Shown: one piece after another, positions 29,732 through 39,516 of the stretch
Numbering within the stretch: position 1 is the first letter of the stretch
Layout: each line of letters opens with the position of its first letter
Source of the DNA: Gemmatimonadetes bacterium 13_1_40CM_69_22
Lineage (GTDB): Bacteria; Gemmatimonadota; Gemmatimonadetes; Gemmatimonadales; GWC2-71-9
Assembly (NCBI GenBank): GCA_001917665.1
Contig: MNEL01000016.1
Coordinates: 1 to 64,000, forward strand
Direction of reading: 5' to 3'
Length of the DNA stretch: 64,000 nucleotides
Translations under genes and position numbers: made by a program
The notes under the pieces: generated by a model
What the model saw: the letters and a program-made list of their open reading frames with translations, nothing else
Databases searched by the model: none
Told to the model about the DNA's origin: nothing

Positions 29732-30482
29732 CGGCCTCTCCGGCGCCGAGAACATGGCGATCGATGCGGGGCTGCTCGAGCAAGCCGACCAGACGGGCCG
29801 CGCGTTGCTGCGGCTGTACCGCTTCCTCCCGTCGTGCCTCTCCCTCGGGCGGAACGAGCCGGCCCGCAAGCGCTACGACCGCGACGCGATTGCGCGTCTC
29901 GGGATCGACGTGGTACGGCGCCCCACGGGCGGCCGCGCCGTGTGGCACGAGCATGAGGTCACGTACGCCGTGGCGGGACCCATCACAGCGTTCGGGGTCG
30001 ACTCCGGTAGGGGCGCAGCATGCTGCGCCCCTACCTACCGTGCGATCCACCGGCGGCTCGCCGCAGCGCTGCGCACGCTCGGCGTAGACGCCACGCTGGC
30101 TCCCGACCGCCCTCCACCGCCCTCGACCACCCTCCACCGCCTCAACTCCTGCTTCGCGACGCCCGTCGGCGGCGAGGTGCTCGTCGCCGGGCGCAAGCTC
30201 ATCGGCTCGGCGCAGCTGCGACACGGGCAGGCGTTCCTGCAACATGGCTCGATTCTGCTGGACGGCTCACAGGACGTGATCCGCGCCGTCAGCTGTCGGC
30301 CGTCGGCCGCGAGCGGCGAAACCACCCTGTCGGCGGTGCTGGGGCGTCCCGTGACGTTCGACGAGGTCGTGGACGCGATCGTGCGCACGTGGGGGGAGGC
30401 CGTCACCTCCACCGTCCTCCACCGTCCTCCACCGTCCTCCACCGCCCTGTTTCTCGACCCCGCATGGACCTGGCGCCGCTAA
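29682..30482 (+). CDS. Lipoate-protein ligase A-like (BPL/LplA fold)
   Basis: 'GAENMAIDAGLLEQA', 'VRRPTGGRAVWHEHEVTYAV', 'GRKLIGSAQLRHGQAFLQHGSIL'; exact start uncertain. Confidence 0.82.
   Translation: MAREAFGPSVHLSICPSGLSGAENMAIDAGLLEQADQTGRALLRLYRFLPSCLSLGRNEPARKRYDRDAIARLGIDVVRRPTGGRAVWHEHEVTYAVAGPITAFGVDSGRGAACCAPTYRAIHRRLAAALRTLGVDATLAPDRPPPPSTTLHRLNSCFATPVGGEVLVAGRKLIGSAQLRHGQAFLQHGSILLDGSQDVIRAVSCRPSAASGETTLSAVLGRPVTFDEVVDAIVRTWGEAVTSTVLHRPPPSSTALFLDPAWTWRR
30007..30034. repeat. 28-bp perfect palindrome (R2), in-ORF copy
   Basis: GTAGGGGCGCAGCATGCTGCGCCCCTAC, encodes GRGAACCAPT in frame. Confidence 0.95.
30106..30143. repeat. Decamer array ACCGCCCTCC type
   Basis: ACCGCCCTCC ACCGCCCTCG ACCACCCTCC ACCGCCTC. 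Confidence 0.8.
30401..30449. repeat. Decamer array ACCGTCCTCC type
   Basis: Three exact ACCGTCCTCC units plus flanking degenerate units at the lplA 3' end. Confidence 0.88.
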
Positions 30483-30494
30483 GCGGGCGGTAGA

Positions 30495-32180
30495 ATGTTA
30501 CGCGCGATGCCGATCACCCGACTGCCGGTACGCCTCCCCGCCCACGTCGCCCTGGTGGGCCTGGTGCTGGTCTCGCTCACCGGCTGCGAGCGCCGGCGTG
30601 GCTGCGCCGGCGATTACTGCGGCACGCTGGTGTTCGCCGCCGCGGGGGAGCCCGACATCCTGCTCCCCCCCGTGACCCAGCAACAATACGCCCAGGACAT
30701 CTTCGGGCAGGTCTTCCTGAAGCTCGCGGACCTGGGGCTCTCGCAGAACACGATCGGCGACGAGGACTTCCAACCTCAGCTGGCGGAGCGCTGGGAGTGG
30801 GACGACCCGCTCACACTCGTGTTTCACCTCGATCCGCGCGCCCGTTGGCAGGACGGGCAGTCCGTGACCGCGGCCGACGTCGCGTTCACGTTCGACATCT
30901 ACACCGACTCGCTCGTGAACTCGCCGTTCCGCTCGTCGCTGCGCACGATCAGCGCGGTCACCACGCGGGACTCGCTCACCGCCGTCTTCCGGTTCCACGC
31001 CCGGTATCCGGAGATGTTCTACGACGCGGTGAACCATCTGCACATCCTGCCGGCACATCTGCTGCGCCCGGTGCCGCGCTCCCAGTGGCGCAGCGCGGCG
31101 TTCGGGCGGGCCCCGGTGGGCGACGGTCCCTACCGTTTCGTGGCATGGAAGGCGGGCGAGAGCGTCGAGCTCAAGGCGGATTCGACCTTCTTCCTCGGCC
31201 GACCGCACATCCGGCGCCTCATCTGGCGGTTCACCCCCAACCTCCAGGTTGCGGTCACGCAGGTGATCGCGGGCGACGCGGATGCGGTGGAAGTGCTCGG
31301 CCCTCCCGACAACGTGAAACGGGCCCAGGCGGCGGCCAACCTGGCCTTGTACCCGTACCGCGGGGAGCTGTACGGGTTCCTCGCGTTCAATCTGTCCACC
31401 AACGGAGATACCACGAAGCCGCATCCGCTCTTCGGGGACCGTCAGCTGCGGCGCGCCCTGACGATGGCGGTGGACCGCGAAGGCCTCCGCAAGAGTGTGT
31501 GGGGCGACCTCGCGCAGGTCCCACCCGGTCCGCTCGCCCGCCTCTGGTCCATCTGGGACCCAGAGACCCGCCAGCTGCCCTACGACACCGCCCAGGCCGC
31601 GCGCATGCTCACGTGGCTCGGCTGGCGCGACTCGAACGGCGACGGCATCCGGGACCGGGACGGCCAGCCGTTGGCGTTCCGCATCCTCGTGCCGACGACG
31701 AGCGCACTGCGTCGCCAGTACGCCGTGCTGTTGCAGGAGCAGTTCCGTCGCATCGGCGCGGACGTGCAGCTGGACGAGGTCGAGTTCGGCGTTTTCGACG
31801 GGCGGACGCAGGCGGGCCGGTTCGACGCGGCCGTGATCGCCCGGCAGGCCGATCCCACGCCGACGTCGTCCCTCGCGCAGGTGTGGACGACCGCGGGACG
31901 CTCCAACGCAGGCCGCTACGCTAGTCCCGTGTTCGACCGGCTGGTGGACCAGGCGAGCGCCGCCCCGCGCCGCGACGCCGCCAAGGCGCTCTGGCGTCGC
32001 GCCATCGAAACCCTGAACCAGGATGCGCCGGCGGTCTTCCTGTACGCGCCGGACAATATGGCGGCGGTGAATCGCCGGGTGACGGGCGTCGTGATCCGGC
32101 CGGACGACTACTGGGCGCTGGTGCGTACCTGGCGCATCCCCGCCGACCAGCTGACCGATCGAGACCGCGCGGAGCCCTAG
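30495..32180 (+). CDS. Peptide ABC transporter substrate-binding lipoprotein (SBP_bac_5)
   Basis: 'LVLVSLTGCERR' lipobox; 'LAERWEWDDPLTLVFHLDPRARWQDGQSVTAADVAFTFD'. Confidence 0.9.
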   Translation: MLRAMPITRLPVRLPAHVALVGLVLVSLTGCERRRGCAGDYCGTLVFAAAGEPDILLPPVTQQQYAQDIFGQVFLKLADLGLSQNTIGDEDFQPQLAERWEWDDPLTLVFHLDPRARWQDGQSVTAADVAFTFDIYTDSLVNSPFRSSLRTISAVTTRDSLTAVFRFHARYPEMFYDAVNHLHILPAHLLRPVPRSQWRSAAFGRAPVGDGPYRFVAWKAGESVELKADSTFFLGRPHIRRLIWRFTPNLQVAVTQVIAGDADAVEVLGPPDNVKRAQAAANLALYPYRGELYGFLAFNLSTNGDTTKPHPLFGDRQLRRALTMAVDREGLRKSVWGDLAQVPPGPLARLWSIWDPETRQLPYDTAQAARMLTWLGWRDSNGDGIRDRDGQPLAFRILVPTTSALRRQYAVLLQEQFRRIGADVQLDEVEFGVFDGRTQAGRFDAAVIARQADPTPTSSLAQVWTTAGRSNAGRYASPVFDRLVDQASAAPRRDAAKALWRRAIETLNQDAPAVFLYAPDNMAAVNRRVTGVVIRPDDYWALVRTWRIPADQLTDRDRAEP

Positions 32181-33161
32181 GTGACGGCGTGGCTCGTGCG
32201 GCGTCTCGCCGCCGCGATCGCCATCGTCTTTGCGGTCGTCACGATCACCTTCGTGCTCATCCACCTCGCGCCGGGGACGCCGTTCGGCGCGGACGAGCAG
32301 CACCAGCAGGATCCGGAGGTGATCGCGCGGCTGGTCCGCCAGTTCGGCCTCGATCAGCCGTTGCCGGTCCAGTACGTGCTGTATCTCCGCAACCTGCTGC
32401 GTGGCGAGCTGGGACAATCGTTTTCCCAGCATCGCCCGGTCGCGGACGCCATCGCGGACACCATCCCGCCCACCCTCACCCTCGCGGGTGCGGCGCTCGT
32501 CGTCGACTTTGCGATCGGGCTCGCGCTCGGCGTATATCAGGCCGTGCGGGCGCGGCGCTTCGGAGACGTCGTGCTCGGCAACGTCGCGCTGTTCTTCCAT
32601 TCGCTGCCGACCTTCTGGCTGGGGCTCGTCTTGCTGCTCGTCTTCGGCCAGTGGCTGCATGTCTTTCCGGTGGGGGGCATGCGCGACCCGGTGCTGTGCC
32701 CGAGCGTCACGAGCGCGCGCTGCCTCGGCGATGTCCTGTGGCACCTCGCGCTGCCGGCGCTGACGCTCGGGCTGGTCGGCGCGGCAGGGACGGCGCGCTA
32801 CCAGCGGGCCGCGATGCTCGAGGTCGTGGGCCAGGACTACGTCCGGACCGCGCGCGCCAAGGGCCTCCGGGAGCGCCGCGTCCTGCTGGTGCATGCGCTT
32901 CGCAACGCGCTGCTCCCGTTCATCACGCTGATCGGCCTCGCCTTCCCGTTCCTGCTGACCGGCGCCGTGCTCGTCGAAACGGTGTTCGCCTGGCCGGGCA
33001 TGGGTCGGCTGTCGGTCGGGGCGATCTTTCAGCGCGATTACCCGCTCGTTACCGGGGCCGCGCTCGTGGCGAGTGGGGTCGTGGTTTTGGGCAGCGTGTT
33101 GGCGGACGTCCTGTACGCCGTCGCGGACCCCCGGATTCGCGCGTCCGGCGGGTCGACGTGA
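32181..33161 (+). CDS. dppB: Peptide ABC transporter permease, DppB type
   Basis: Membrane permease with 'DYVRTARAKGLRERRVLLVHALRNALLPFIT' EAA loop. Confidence 0.9.
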   Translation: MTAWLVRRLAAAIAIVFAVVTITFVLIHLAPGTPFGADEQHQQDPEVIARLVRQFGLDQPLPVQYVLYLRNLLRGELGQSFSQHRPVADAIADTIPPTLTLAGAALVVDFAIGLALGVYQAVRARRFGDVVLGNVALFFHSLPTFWLGLVLLLVFGQWLHVFPVGGMRDPVLCPSVTSARCLGDVLWHLALPALTLGLVGAAGTARYQRAAMLEVVGQDYVRTARAKGLRERRVLLVHALRNALLPFITLIGLAFPFLLTGAVLVETVFAWPGMGRLSVGAIFQRDYPLVTGAALVASGVVVLGSVLADVLYAVADPRIRASGGST

Positions 33162-34084
33162 CCGTCTGGACATGGCTCGCGCTCGCGGGCGCGGTCGCCC
33201 TCGCGCTGGTCGCGGCGGCCGAGCTGCGGCGCCACGCCGCGGCGCGGGCGGCAGGGCGGCGGTTCCTGCGGCACCCGACGGCGTCGCTTGGCGTGTTCAT
33301 CCTGGCATTCTTCGTCACGCTCGCGCTGGCCGCGCCCCTGGTCGCGCCCTACGACCCCGCCCGGCAGCTCGACCCCGTGCACTTGCAGAACCAGCCCCCG
33401 TCGCTGCGCTTCCTGCTCGGCACCGACGTCTACAGCCGCGACGTGTGGAGCCGTCTCGTGTACGGGGCCCGGCTTTCGCTCGGCATCGGCACCATGGCGA
33501 TGCTCGTGGCGGTGACGGTCGGCGCGGGCGTGGGTGCGGTCGCGGGCTACTTCCGCCACTGGCTGGACGCGGTCCTGATGCGCGGCGTCGACGTCGGGCT
33601 CGCCGTGCCGCGGATCTTCGTGCTGCTCATGGCGGTGGCGCTGTGGGAGCGGCTGCCGCTCGTCGCGCTGGTGCTGCTGATCGGATTCACGGGGTGGTTC
33701 GTCACGAGCCGGCTGGTGCGCGCCGAGGTCCTGTCGCTCCGTGAGCGGGAGTTCGTGGCCGCGGCGCGGGCCGTGGGCGCAGGACCGACGCGCGTCATCT
33801 TTCGCCACGTCCTGCCCAACGCCGCCGCGCCGATCATCGTGTCGGCGGCGCTCGGCATCGGCAACGTCATCCTGCTCGAGGCCGGGCTCTCCTTCCTCGG
33901 CATCGGCGTCCCCTCGCCGTTGCCGAGCTGGGGCAGCATGATCCACGACGGCTGGCAGTGGATCGTCGCGGCGCCCTGGACGTCCGGGTTCCCCGGCCTC
34001 GCCATCGCCTTCGTCGTGATGGCGCTCAACGCGGTGGGCGACGGGTTGCGCGACGCCCTCGACCCCCGCAAGGAAGGGACGTGA
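33158..34084 (+). CDS. dppC: Peptide ABC transporter permease, DppC type
   Basis: GTG start overlapping the dppB stop; '[31 protein letters not shown]'. Confidence 0.9.
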   Translation: MTVWTWLALAGAVALALVAAAELRRHAAARAAGRRFLRHPTASLGVFILAFFVTLALAAPLVAPYDPARQLDPVHLQNQPPSLRFLLGTDVYSRDVWSRLVYGARLSLGIGTMAMLVAVTVGAGVGAVAGYFRHWLDAVLMRGVDVGLAVPRIFVLLMAVALWERLPLVALVLLIGFTGWFVTSRLVRAEVLSLREREFVAAARAVGAGPTRVIFRHVLPNAAAPIIVSAALGIGNVILLEAGLSFLGIGVPSPLPSWGSMIHDGWQWIVAAPWTSGFPGLAIAFVVMALNAVGDGLRDALDPRKEGT

Positions 34085-35109
34085 CGGAGCCCCTGCTCCA
34101 CGTGCGCGATCTGAAGACGTACTTCGTCACCGAGCACGGCGGCGGCACGGCCCGCGCGGTGGATGGCGTGTCGTTCGACGTGTATCCCGGCGAGACGCTG
34201 GGACTCGTGGGCGAGTCCGGCTGCGGCAAGACCGTGACGTCGCTCTCCATCCTCCGCCTCATCCCCGAGCCCCCCGGTCACATCCGCCCCGGCAGCTTCA
34301 TCGAGTTCGAGGGGCGCAACCTCCTGACGTTGGCCCCCAAGGAGCTGCGCGCGATCCGCGGCAACCGGATCGCGATGATCTTCCAGGAGCCGATGACGTC
34401 GCTCAACCCGGTGTTCACGGTGGGCGACCAGATCGCCGAGGCGGCCATCGTGCATCAGCGACTATCGCGCCGGGCGGCCCGCGCGCGCGCCGTCGAGATG
34501 TTGACGCTCGTCGGCATCCCCGACCCGCAGGAGCGGGTGGATCACTATCCCCACCAGATGAGCGGCGGCATGCGCCAGCGGGTGATGATCGCCATGGCGC
34601 TCATTTGCCGCCCACAGCTCCTCATCGCCGACGAGCCGACGACCGCCCTCGACGTCACGATTCAGGCACAGATCCTGGAGCTGCTCGACCGGCTGCAACG
34701 CGAGCTCGGCATGGCGGTCATGCTGATCACCCACGACCTCGGGGTCGTGGCCGGCAGCGCCGACCGCGTAGTCGTCATGTACGCCGGACAGGTCGTGGAG
34801 CAGGCACCGACGCGGGAGCTGTTCGCGCGCCCGCTGCACCCCTACACCGAAGGCCTGCTCGCCTCGGTGCCGCGGCTCGACACGCGCGTCAGCCAGGTCC
34901 GCGGCCGTCTGCACAGCATCCCCGGCCAGGTCCCGGCCGCGACCGCCTGGCCCGCGGGGTGCCGCTTCCATCCCCGCTGCCCGTACGCGTGGGACCGCTG
35001 CGCCACCGAAGAGCCGCCGCCGCTCGACACTCCCGGGAGCGAGCCAGGCACCCACACCGTGCGCTGCTGGCTCCTCACCGAGCCGCAGCGCCGGGAGCGC
35101 CGCGCGTGA
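34081..35109 (+). CDS. dppD: Peptide ABC transporter ATPase, DppD type
   Basis: Walker A GESGCGKT, '[15 protein letters not shown]', '[10 protein letters not shown]'. Confidence 0.93.
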   Translation: MTEPLLHVRDLKTYFVTEHGGGTARAVDGVSFDVYPGETLGLVGESGCGKTVTSLSILRLIPEPPGHIRPGSFIEFEGRNLLTLAPKELRAIRGNRIAMIFQEPMTSLNPVFTVGDQIAEAAIVHQRLSRRAARARAVEMLTLVGIPDPQERVDHYPHQMSGGMRQRVMIAMALICRPQLLIADEPTTALDVTIQAQILELLDRLQRELGMAVMLITHDLGVVAGSADRVVVMYAGQVVEQAPTRELFARPLHPYTEGLLASVPRLDTRVSQVRGRLHSIPGQVPAATAWPAGCRFHPRCPYAWDRCATEEPPPLDTPGSEPGTHTVRCWLLTEPQRRERRA

Positions 35110-36101
35110 CGCTACCGGCCCCTCTGGTCCAGGTCGAAGGCCTCGTCAAGCGCTTCCCCGGCGCGCGCTCACTGCTGGGGCTCGGCCGCGTCCGGCGGAT
35201 CGTGCGTGCGGTGGACGGCGTGTCGTTCGCGATTGCCGCGGGGCAGACGCTCGGCCTCGTCGGCGAGTCGGGGTGCGGGAAGACGACGGTGGGGCGTACG
35301 ATCCTGCGGCTGATCGAGCCGGACGCGGGGCGGGTCACGCTCGACGGGGCGGACGTGCTCGGCCTCGGCGCGCGCGAGCTACGGGCGCTGCGCCGCCGCA
35401 TGCAGATCGTGTTTCAGGACCCCTACGGCTCGCTCAACCCCCGGATGACCGTGCAGCAAACGCTCGCCGAGCCGCTCGCCATTCACCGGCTCGCGGCCAG
35501 ACCCGAGGCCGAGCGGCGGATCAGCTCGCTGCTCGAGGAAGTGGGGCTCGACCCGGCGTTCGCCCGGGCGTATCCGCACGAGCTGTCCGGCGGTCAACGG
35601 CAACGGGTGGGGATCGCGCGGGCGCTCTCGGTGGAGCCGCAGTTTCTCGTGCTCGACGAGCCGGTGAGCGCGCTCGACGTGTCGGTGCAGGCCCAGGTGC
35701 TGAATCTGCTCGCCGAGTTGCAGCGGAAGCGCCGGCTCACCTACCTCTTCATCGCGCACGACCTGGCGGTGGTGAAGCATATCGCCGACCACGTGGCGGT
35801 GATGTACCTCGGCAAAATCGTCGAGCGGGCGCCTGCAACGGTGCTGTACGCCGGGCCACGGCACCCCTACACGACGTCGCTGCTGTCGGCCGTCCCGGTG
35901 CCCGACCCCAAAGCCCAACGGCAACGGATTGTGCTCCAGGGAGACGTGCCGTCACCGGCGACCCCGCCGCCCGGCTGCCCGTTCCACCCCCGCTGCCCGC
36001 ACCCCAAGAAGAGTAGCCGCTGCGGCATTGAACCGCCGGCGCTGCGCGAAGTCGCACCCGGGCAATTCGCCGCATGCCATTTCGCCGAAGCGCCGATGTG
36101 A
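35106..36101 (+). CDS. dppF: Peptide ABC transporter ATPase, DppF type
   Basis: GTG start at 35106; GESGCGKT, '[15 protein letters not shown]', 'CPFHPRCPH'. Confidence 0.93.
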   Translation: MTLPAPLVQVEGLVKRFPGARSLLGLGRVRRIVRAVDGVSFAIAAGQTLGLVGESGCGKTTVGRTILRLIEPDAGRVTLDGADVLGLGARELRALRRRMQIVFQDPYGSLNPRMTVQQTLAEPLAIHRLAARPEAERRISSLLEEVGLDPAFARAYPHELSGGQRQRVGIARALSVEPQFLVLDEPVSALDVSVQAQVLNLLAELQRKRRLTYLFIAHDLAVVKHIADHVAVMYLGKIVERAPATVLYAGPRHPYTTSLLSAVPVPDPKAQRQRIVLQGDVPSPATPPPGCPFHPRCPHPKKSSRCGIEPPALREVAPGQFAACHFAEAPM

Positions 36102-36102
36102 C

Positions 36103-36654
36103 TCACCCACCGTGGGCGATTCTGGGAGCCGCGCGCAAGCCCTGCACCTCGCCCGCGACGGCCACCAGGTAGCCCGCCGTGAACACCCAGCCGCCGTACG
36201 CCAAGGCGCCCGCGCGCAGCGTCTCGATGAAGTACGCGATCGTCGGCACGCCCCCACAGATCAGCAGCAGCAACGGCAACCGATCCGCCTTCGTGCCCCG
36301 CCCCTGTCCCCAGTAGAGCAGCGCGCCGGTGATCACCAGCGCCACGAGCACGGGTCCCGCCGCGGGCCAGTCCGCGCGGCCTGCCGCCGCGGTCGCGACG
36401 TAGGCCCCGACGAGCACGAAGTACACCATGCGAAAGACGCCGTGCAGCGCCGGGCCGCGGCGCTGATGGAACCGCGCCAGGGGAGGGACGAACGTGTGCA
36501 GCACGTACGCGACGCCGATCAGGAGCGGGACGCCTTGGAACAGAACCTCCGCCGCGTTGTGCCACACGCTGACGATCACCCTGACGTCGGGGCTATAGGG
36601 GAGCAAGAAGCCGACGGCGAGCAGCACGGCGCCGAGTCGCTTGAGCATCGCCAC
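36103..36654 (-). CDS. Hypothetical integral membrane protein
   Basis: 183 aa with several hydrophobic segments. Confidence 0.6.
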   Translation of the reverse strand: MAMLKRLGAVLLAVGFLLPYSPDVRVIVSVWHNAAEVLFQGVPLLIGVAYVLHTFVPPLARFHQRRGPALHGVFRMVYFVLVGAYVATAAAGRADWPAAGPVLVALVITGALLYWGQGRGTKADRLPLLLLICGGVPTIAYFIETLRAGALAYGGWVFTAGYLVAVAGEVQGLRAAPRIAHGG

Positions 36655-36737
36655 CTCCGCGTGGAAAGGAACGCGCCGGATTGACCGCGTCCGGCCCGAA
36701 GCTAGCTTCTGCCGACGACCGGAACCAGGAGGCCGGA

Positions 36738-38846
36738 ATGTCGCGCAGCACGATCCTCGGCATCGTCCTCGTCACAGCGGTGTCGCCAGCACGGCTCGAC
36801 GCCCAGCAGCAGCCGTTCACGCTCGAGCAAGCGCTGAGCGCCCCGTTCCCCGATGAGCTCGTGGCCGCCCCTGCCGGTGGCGCGATCGCCTGGGTCTACA
36901 ACGCGCAGGGCGCCCGCAACCTTTGGATCGCGACACCGCCCGAGTACCAGGGCCGGGCGCTGACGACCTACAAAGAGGACGAGGGACAGGAGCTCGGCGA
37001 GCTCGCCTGGACCCCCGACGGACGGGCGCTCGTGTACGTGCGCGGCGGTGCCAGCAACAGCCGCGGCGAGTACCCCAACCCGCTGTCGCTGCCCGCAGGC
37101 GTCGAGCAGGGGCTCTGGATCGTCGCCGCCGCGGGCAGTCTCCCGCGCCGGCTGGGCGAAGGCCATTCCCCGGCTGTGTCCCCGAAGGGCGATCGGGTTG
37201 CCTTCCTCAAGCAGGGACAGGTCTGGTGGGTGCCGCTCGCCGACAGCGCGAAGCCCGAACAGCTGGTCCACGCCCGCGGCACGGCCCAGGCGCTGCGCTG
37301 GTCCCCGGACGGCGCGAAGCTCGCGTTCGCGAGCGGCCGGGGCGACCACGGATTCATCGGGGTGTACGACGTCGCGGCCAAGACGCTCCGGTTCCTGGAC
37401 CCGAGCGTGGACCGCGACGAGGAGCCGGTGTGGTCTCCCGACGGAGCGCAGATCGCGTTCATCCGCATCCCGGCGGCCGAGCCCACCTTGCCCTTCACGC
37501 CCCGGCGCGCCGCGCCGCCTTGGTCGATCCGCGTCGCCGACGTTGCGACCGGCCGGGGACGGGAAGTGTGGAAGGCTGACGCGGGTCGGGGCAGCGCGTT
37601 CCGAGAGATCGTCGCCGAGAATCAGCTGCTGTGGGGTGCGGAGAGCCGCCTGGTCTTCCCCTGGGAGAAAGAGGGCTGGACGCACCTGTATGCGGTGCCG
37701 TTGTCCGGCGGCGCCGCCGCCCTGTTGACGCCGGGGGCATTCGAGGTGGAGCACCTAACGCTCACGCCCGACGGTCGTGAGGTCGTCTTCTCATCCAATC
37801 AGGACGACATCGACCGCCGCCACGTGTGGCGCGTGAGCGTGGCCGGTGGCAAGCCGCAGGCCGTCACGAGCGGCACCGGGATCGAGTGGGCGCCGGCCGT
37901 GGCGAGTGACGGAAAGGCGATCGCGTTCCTGCGTGCGGACGCGCGCAAGCCGCCCCGCCCGGCGATCCTCACGGGCTCGGGGCCGGCCCGCGAGCTCGCG
38001 ACCGGTGTGATCCCGGGCGAGTTCCCCGAAGCGGCGCTCGTGGAGCCGCAGCAGGTGCTGCTATCGGCTTCCGACGGCGTGATCGTCCACGGCCAGCTCT
38101 TCCTGCCCCGGAACCTGCGGCCGGGCGAGCGCCGGCCCGCGGTGATCTTCTTCCACGGCGGCTCGCGGCGCGAGATGCTGCTCGGCTGGCATTACCTCTA
38201 CTACTATCGCAACGCCTACGCGCTGAACCAGTACCTCGCGAGCCGGGGGTTCATCGTGCTCTCGGTGAACTACCGCAGCGGCATCGGCTATGGGCTGGAG
38301 TTCCGCGAGGCCCTCCATTACGGGGCGCAGGGCGCCAGTGAATTCGGCGACGTGCTCGGCGCGGGGCTCTACCTGCGCGGCCGCGGCGACGTGGATCCGA
38401 AGCGCATCGGCCTGTGGGGCGGCTCCTACGGCGGATTCCTCACCGCGATGGGCCTCGCCCGCGCCTCGGACCTGTTCGCGGCCGGCGTGGACCTGCACGG
38501 CGTGCATCAGTGGAACGTGGAGATCCGCAACTGGGTGCCGGACTACGACCCGGAGAAGCGCGCCGATTTCGCCAAGCTCGCGCTCGAGTCGTCGCCGATC
38601 GCGTACGTCAAGGACTGGCGCTCCCCCGTGCTGCTGATCCAGGGGGACGACGACCGCAACGTGCAGTTCAGCCAGACGGTCGATCTGGCGGCGGCGCTGC
38701 GGCCACTGGGCGTCGAGGTAGAGCAGCTCGTGTTCCCCGACGAAGTGCACGATTTCCTGACGCACGCGCACTGGCTCGCGGCCTATCACGCGGCAGCGGA
38801 ATTCCTGGAGCGGCGGCTGGGGAGCCCGCGGACGGCGAGCCGGTAG
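36738..38846 (+). CDS. S9-family prolyl oligopeptidase-like peptidase
   Basis: Signal peptide; WD-like repeats; 'GLWGGSYGGFLTAMGLA' nucleophile; 'LLIQGDDDRNVQFSQ'; 'EVHDF'. Confidence 0.88.
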   Translation: MSRSTILGIVLVTAVSPARLDAQQQPFTLEQALSAPFPDELVAAPAGGAIAWVYNAQGARNLWIATPPEYQGRALTTYKEDEGQELGELAWTPDGRALVYVRGGASNSRGEYPNPLSLPAGVEQGLWIVAAAGSLPRRLGEGHSPAVSPKGDRVAFLKQGQVWWVPLADSAKPEQLVHARGTAQALRWSPDGAKLAFASGRGDHGFIGVYDVAAKTLRFLDPSVDRDEEPVWSPDGAQIAFIRIPAAEPTLPFTPRRAAPPWSIRVADVATGRGREVWKADAGRGSAFREIVAENQLLWGAESRLVFPWEKEGWTHLYAVPLSGGAAALLTPGAFEVEHLTLTPDGREVVFSSNQDDIDRRHVWRVSVAGGKPQAVTSGTGIEWAPAVASDGKAIAFLRADARKPPRPAILTGSGPARELATGVIPGEFPEAALVEPQQVLLSASDGVIVHGQLFLPRNLRPGERRPAVIFFHGGSRREMLLGWHYLYYYRNAYALNQYLASRGFIVLSVNYRSGIGYGLEFREALHYGAQGASEFGDVLGAGLYLRGRGDVDPKRIGLWGGSYGGFLTAMGLARASDLFAAGVDLHGVHQWNVEIRNWVPDYDPEKRADFAKLALESSPIAYVKDWRSPVLLIQGDDDRNVQFSQTVDLAAALRPLGVEVEQLVFPDEVHDFLTHAHWLAAYHAAAEFLERRLGSPRTASR

Positions 38847-38850
38847 ACCT

Positions 38851-38939
38851 CCCGCGCTCGCGCGCGGGCTCAGTGCCCAACTGACCCCGGGCGCAAGCCC
38901 GGGGATGACCTCCCCCCCCGGAACCGCGGCCAGCCGCGG
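38851..38939. repeat. Hairpin cluster upstream of the Y1 transposase
   Basis: CCCGCGC-TCGC-GCGCGGG (38851-38868), R1 REP-like copy (38884-38905), CCGCGG-CCAG-CCGCGG (38924-38939). Confidence 0.85.
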
Positions 38940-39000
38940 ATTTCGGTGTCGTGGGGCGAAGATCGGGTACACGGAATCGGTGTGCGGACCCCAGTTTCTG

Positions 39001-39028
39001 CTGACCCCGGGCTTGCGTCCGGGGTCAG
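39001..39028 (-). repeat. REP-like hairpin (R1), upstream of transposase
   Basis: CTGACCCCGGGC TTGC GTCCGGGGTCAG, one wobble in stem. Confidence 0.9.
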
Positions 39029-39051
39029 TGAACAACCGCTGCTGGGACGAA

Positions 39052-39516
39052 ATGTCCAGTCACCACGCTTACCAGATGTACGCTCACATCACCTGGCATA
39101 CCTGGAAGCGAGTCGGGTGTGTGGACTCGGCGGCGGCGGGCGATGTGCAGAGTGCCGTAAGGAGCGCATGCCGGGCGACCGGCGTGCGATTGCTCCGGGG
39201 CGCCGTATTAGCGGATCACGTACATCTCGTCGTCAGTTTCCGCCCGGACATTCGATTGAGCGACTTTGTTCGGCTCGCAAAATCCGTCGCAGCGACACGT
39301 ACCAATCGGCGCACCACTGGCTCCGTCCGCTGGGCGCGCGGCTACTTCGTGACCACGATTCACAAACGGGATCTCACACCCGTCATCCACTATGTAGCAC
39401 GTCAGTTCCAGCGGCACCAAGATTTGGTCCCACGAGACACCAGAGTGCCCCGGGGACTAACTGACCCCGGGCGCAAGCCCGGGGTGGCTGAGAACCCGAG
39501 TCGGGAAGGTGACTGA
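39052..39516 (+). CDS. Y1/HUH transposase, IS200/REP-associated (RAYT-like)
   Basis: 'MYAHITWHTWKR', HUH motif 'ADHVHLVVSFRPD', 'RWARGYFVTTIHKRDLTPVIHYVARQFQRHQ' with candidate catalytic Tyr. Confidence 0.85.
   Translation: MSSHHAYQMYAHITWHTWKRVGCVDSAAAGDVQSAVRSACRATGVRLLRGAVLADHVHLVVSFRPDIRLSDFVRLAKSVAATRTNRRTTGSVRWARGYFVTTIHKRDLTPVIHYVARQFQRHQDLVPRDTRVPRGLTDPGRKPGVAENPSREGD

Noticed and set aside
30498-33173. 891-aa minus-strand ORF
   Set aside because: Antisense to the dpp substrate-binding and permease genes; no domain motifs.
39052-39516. Complete mobile insertion sequence
   Set aside because: No tnpB, no clear IS boundaries beyond REP-like hairpins, and only one copy in the window; a domesticated RAYT-like gene fits better, though an IS200 relic cannot be excluded.
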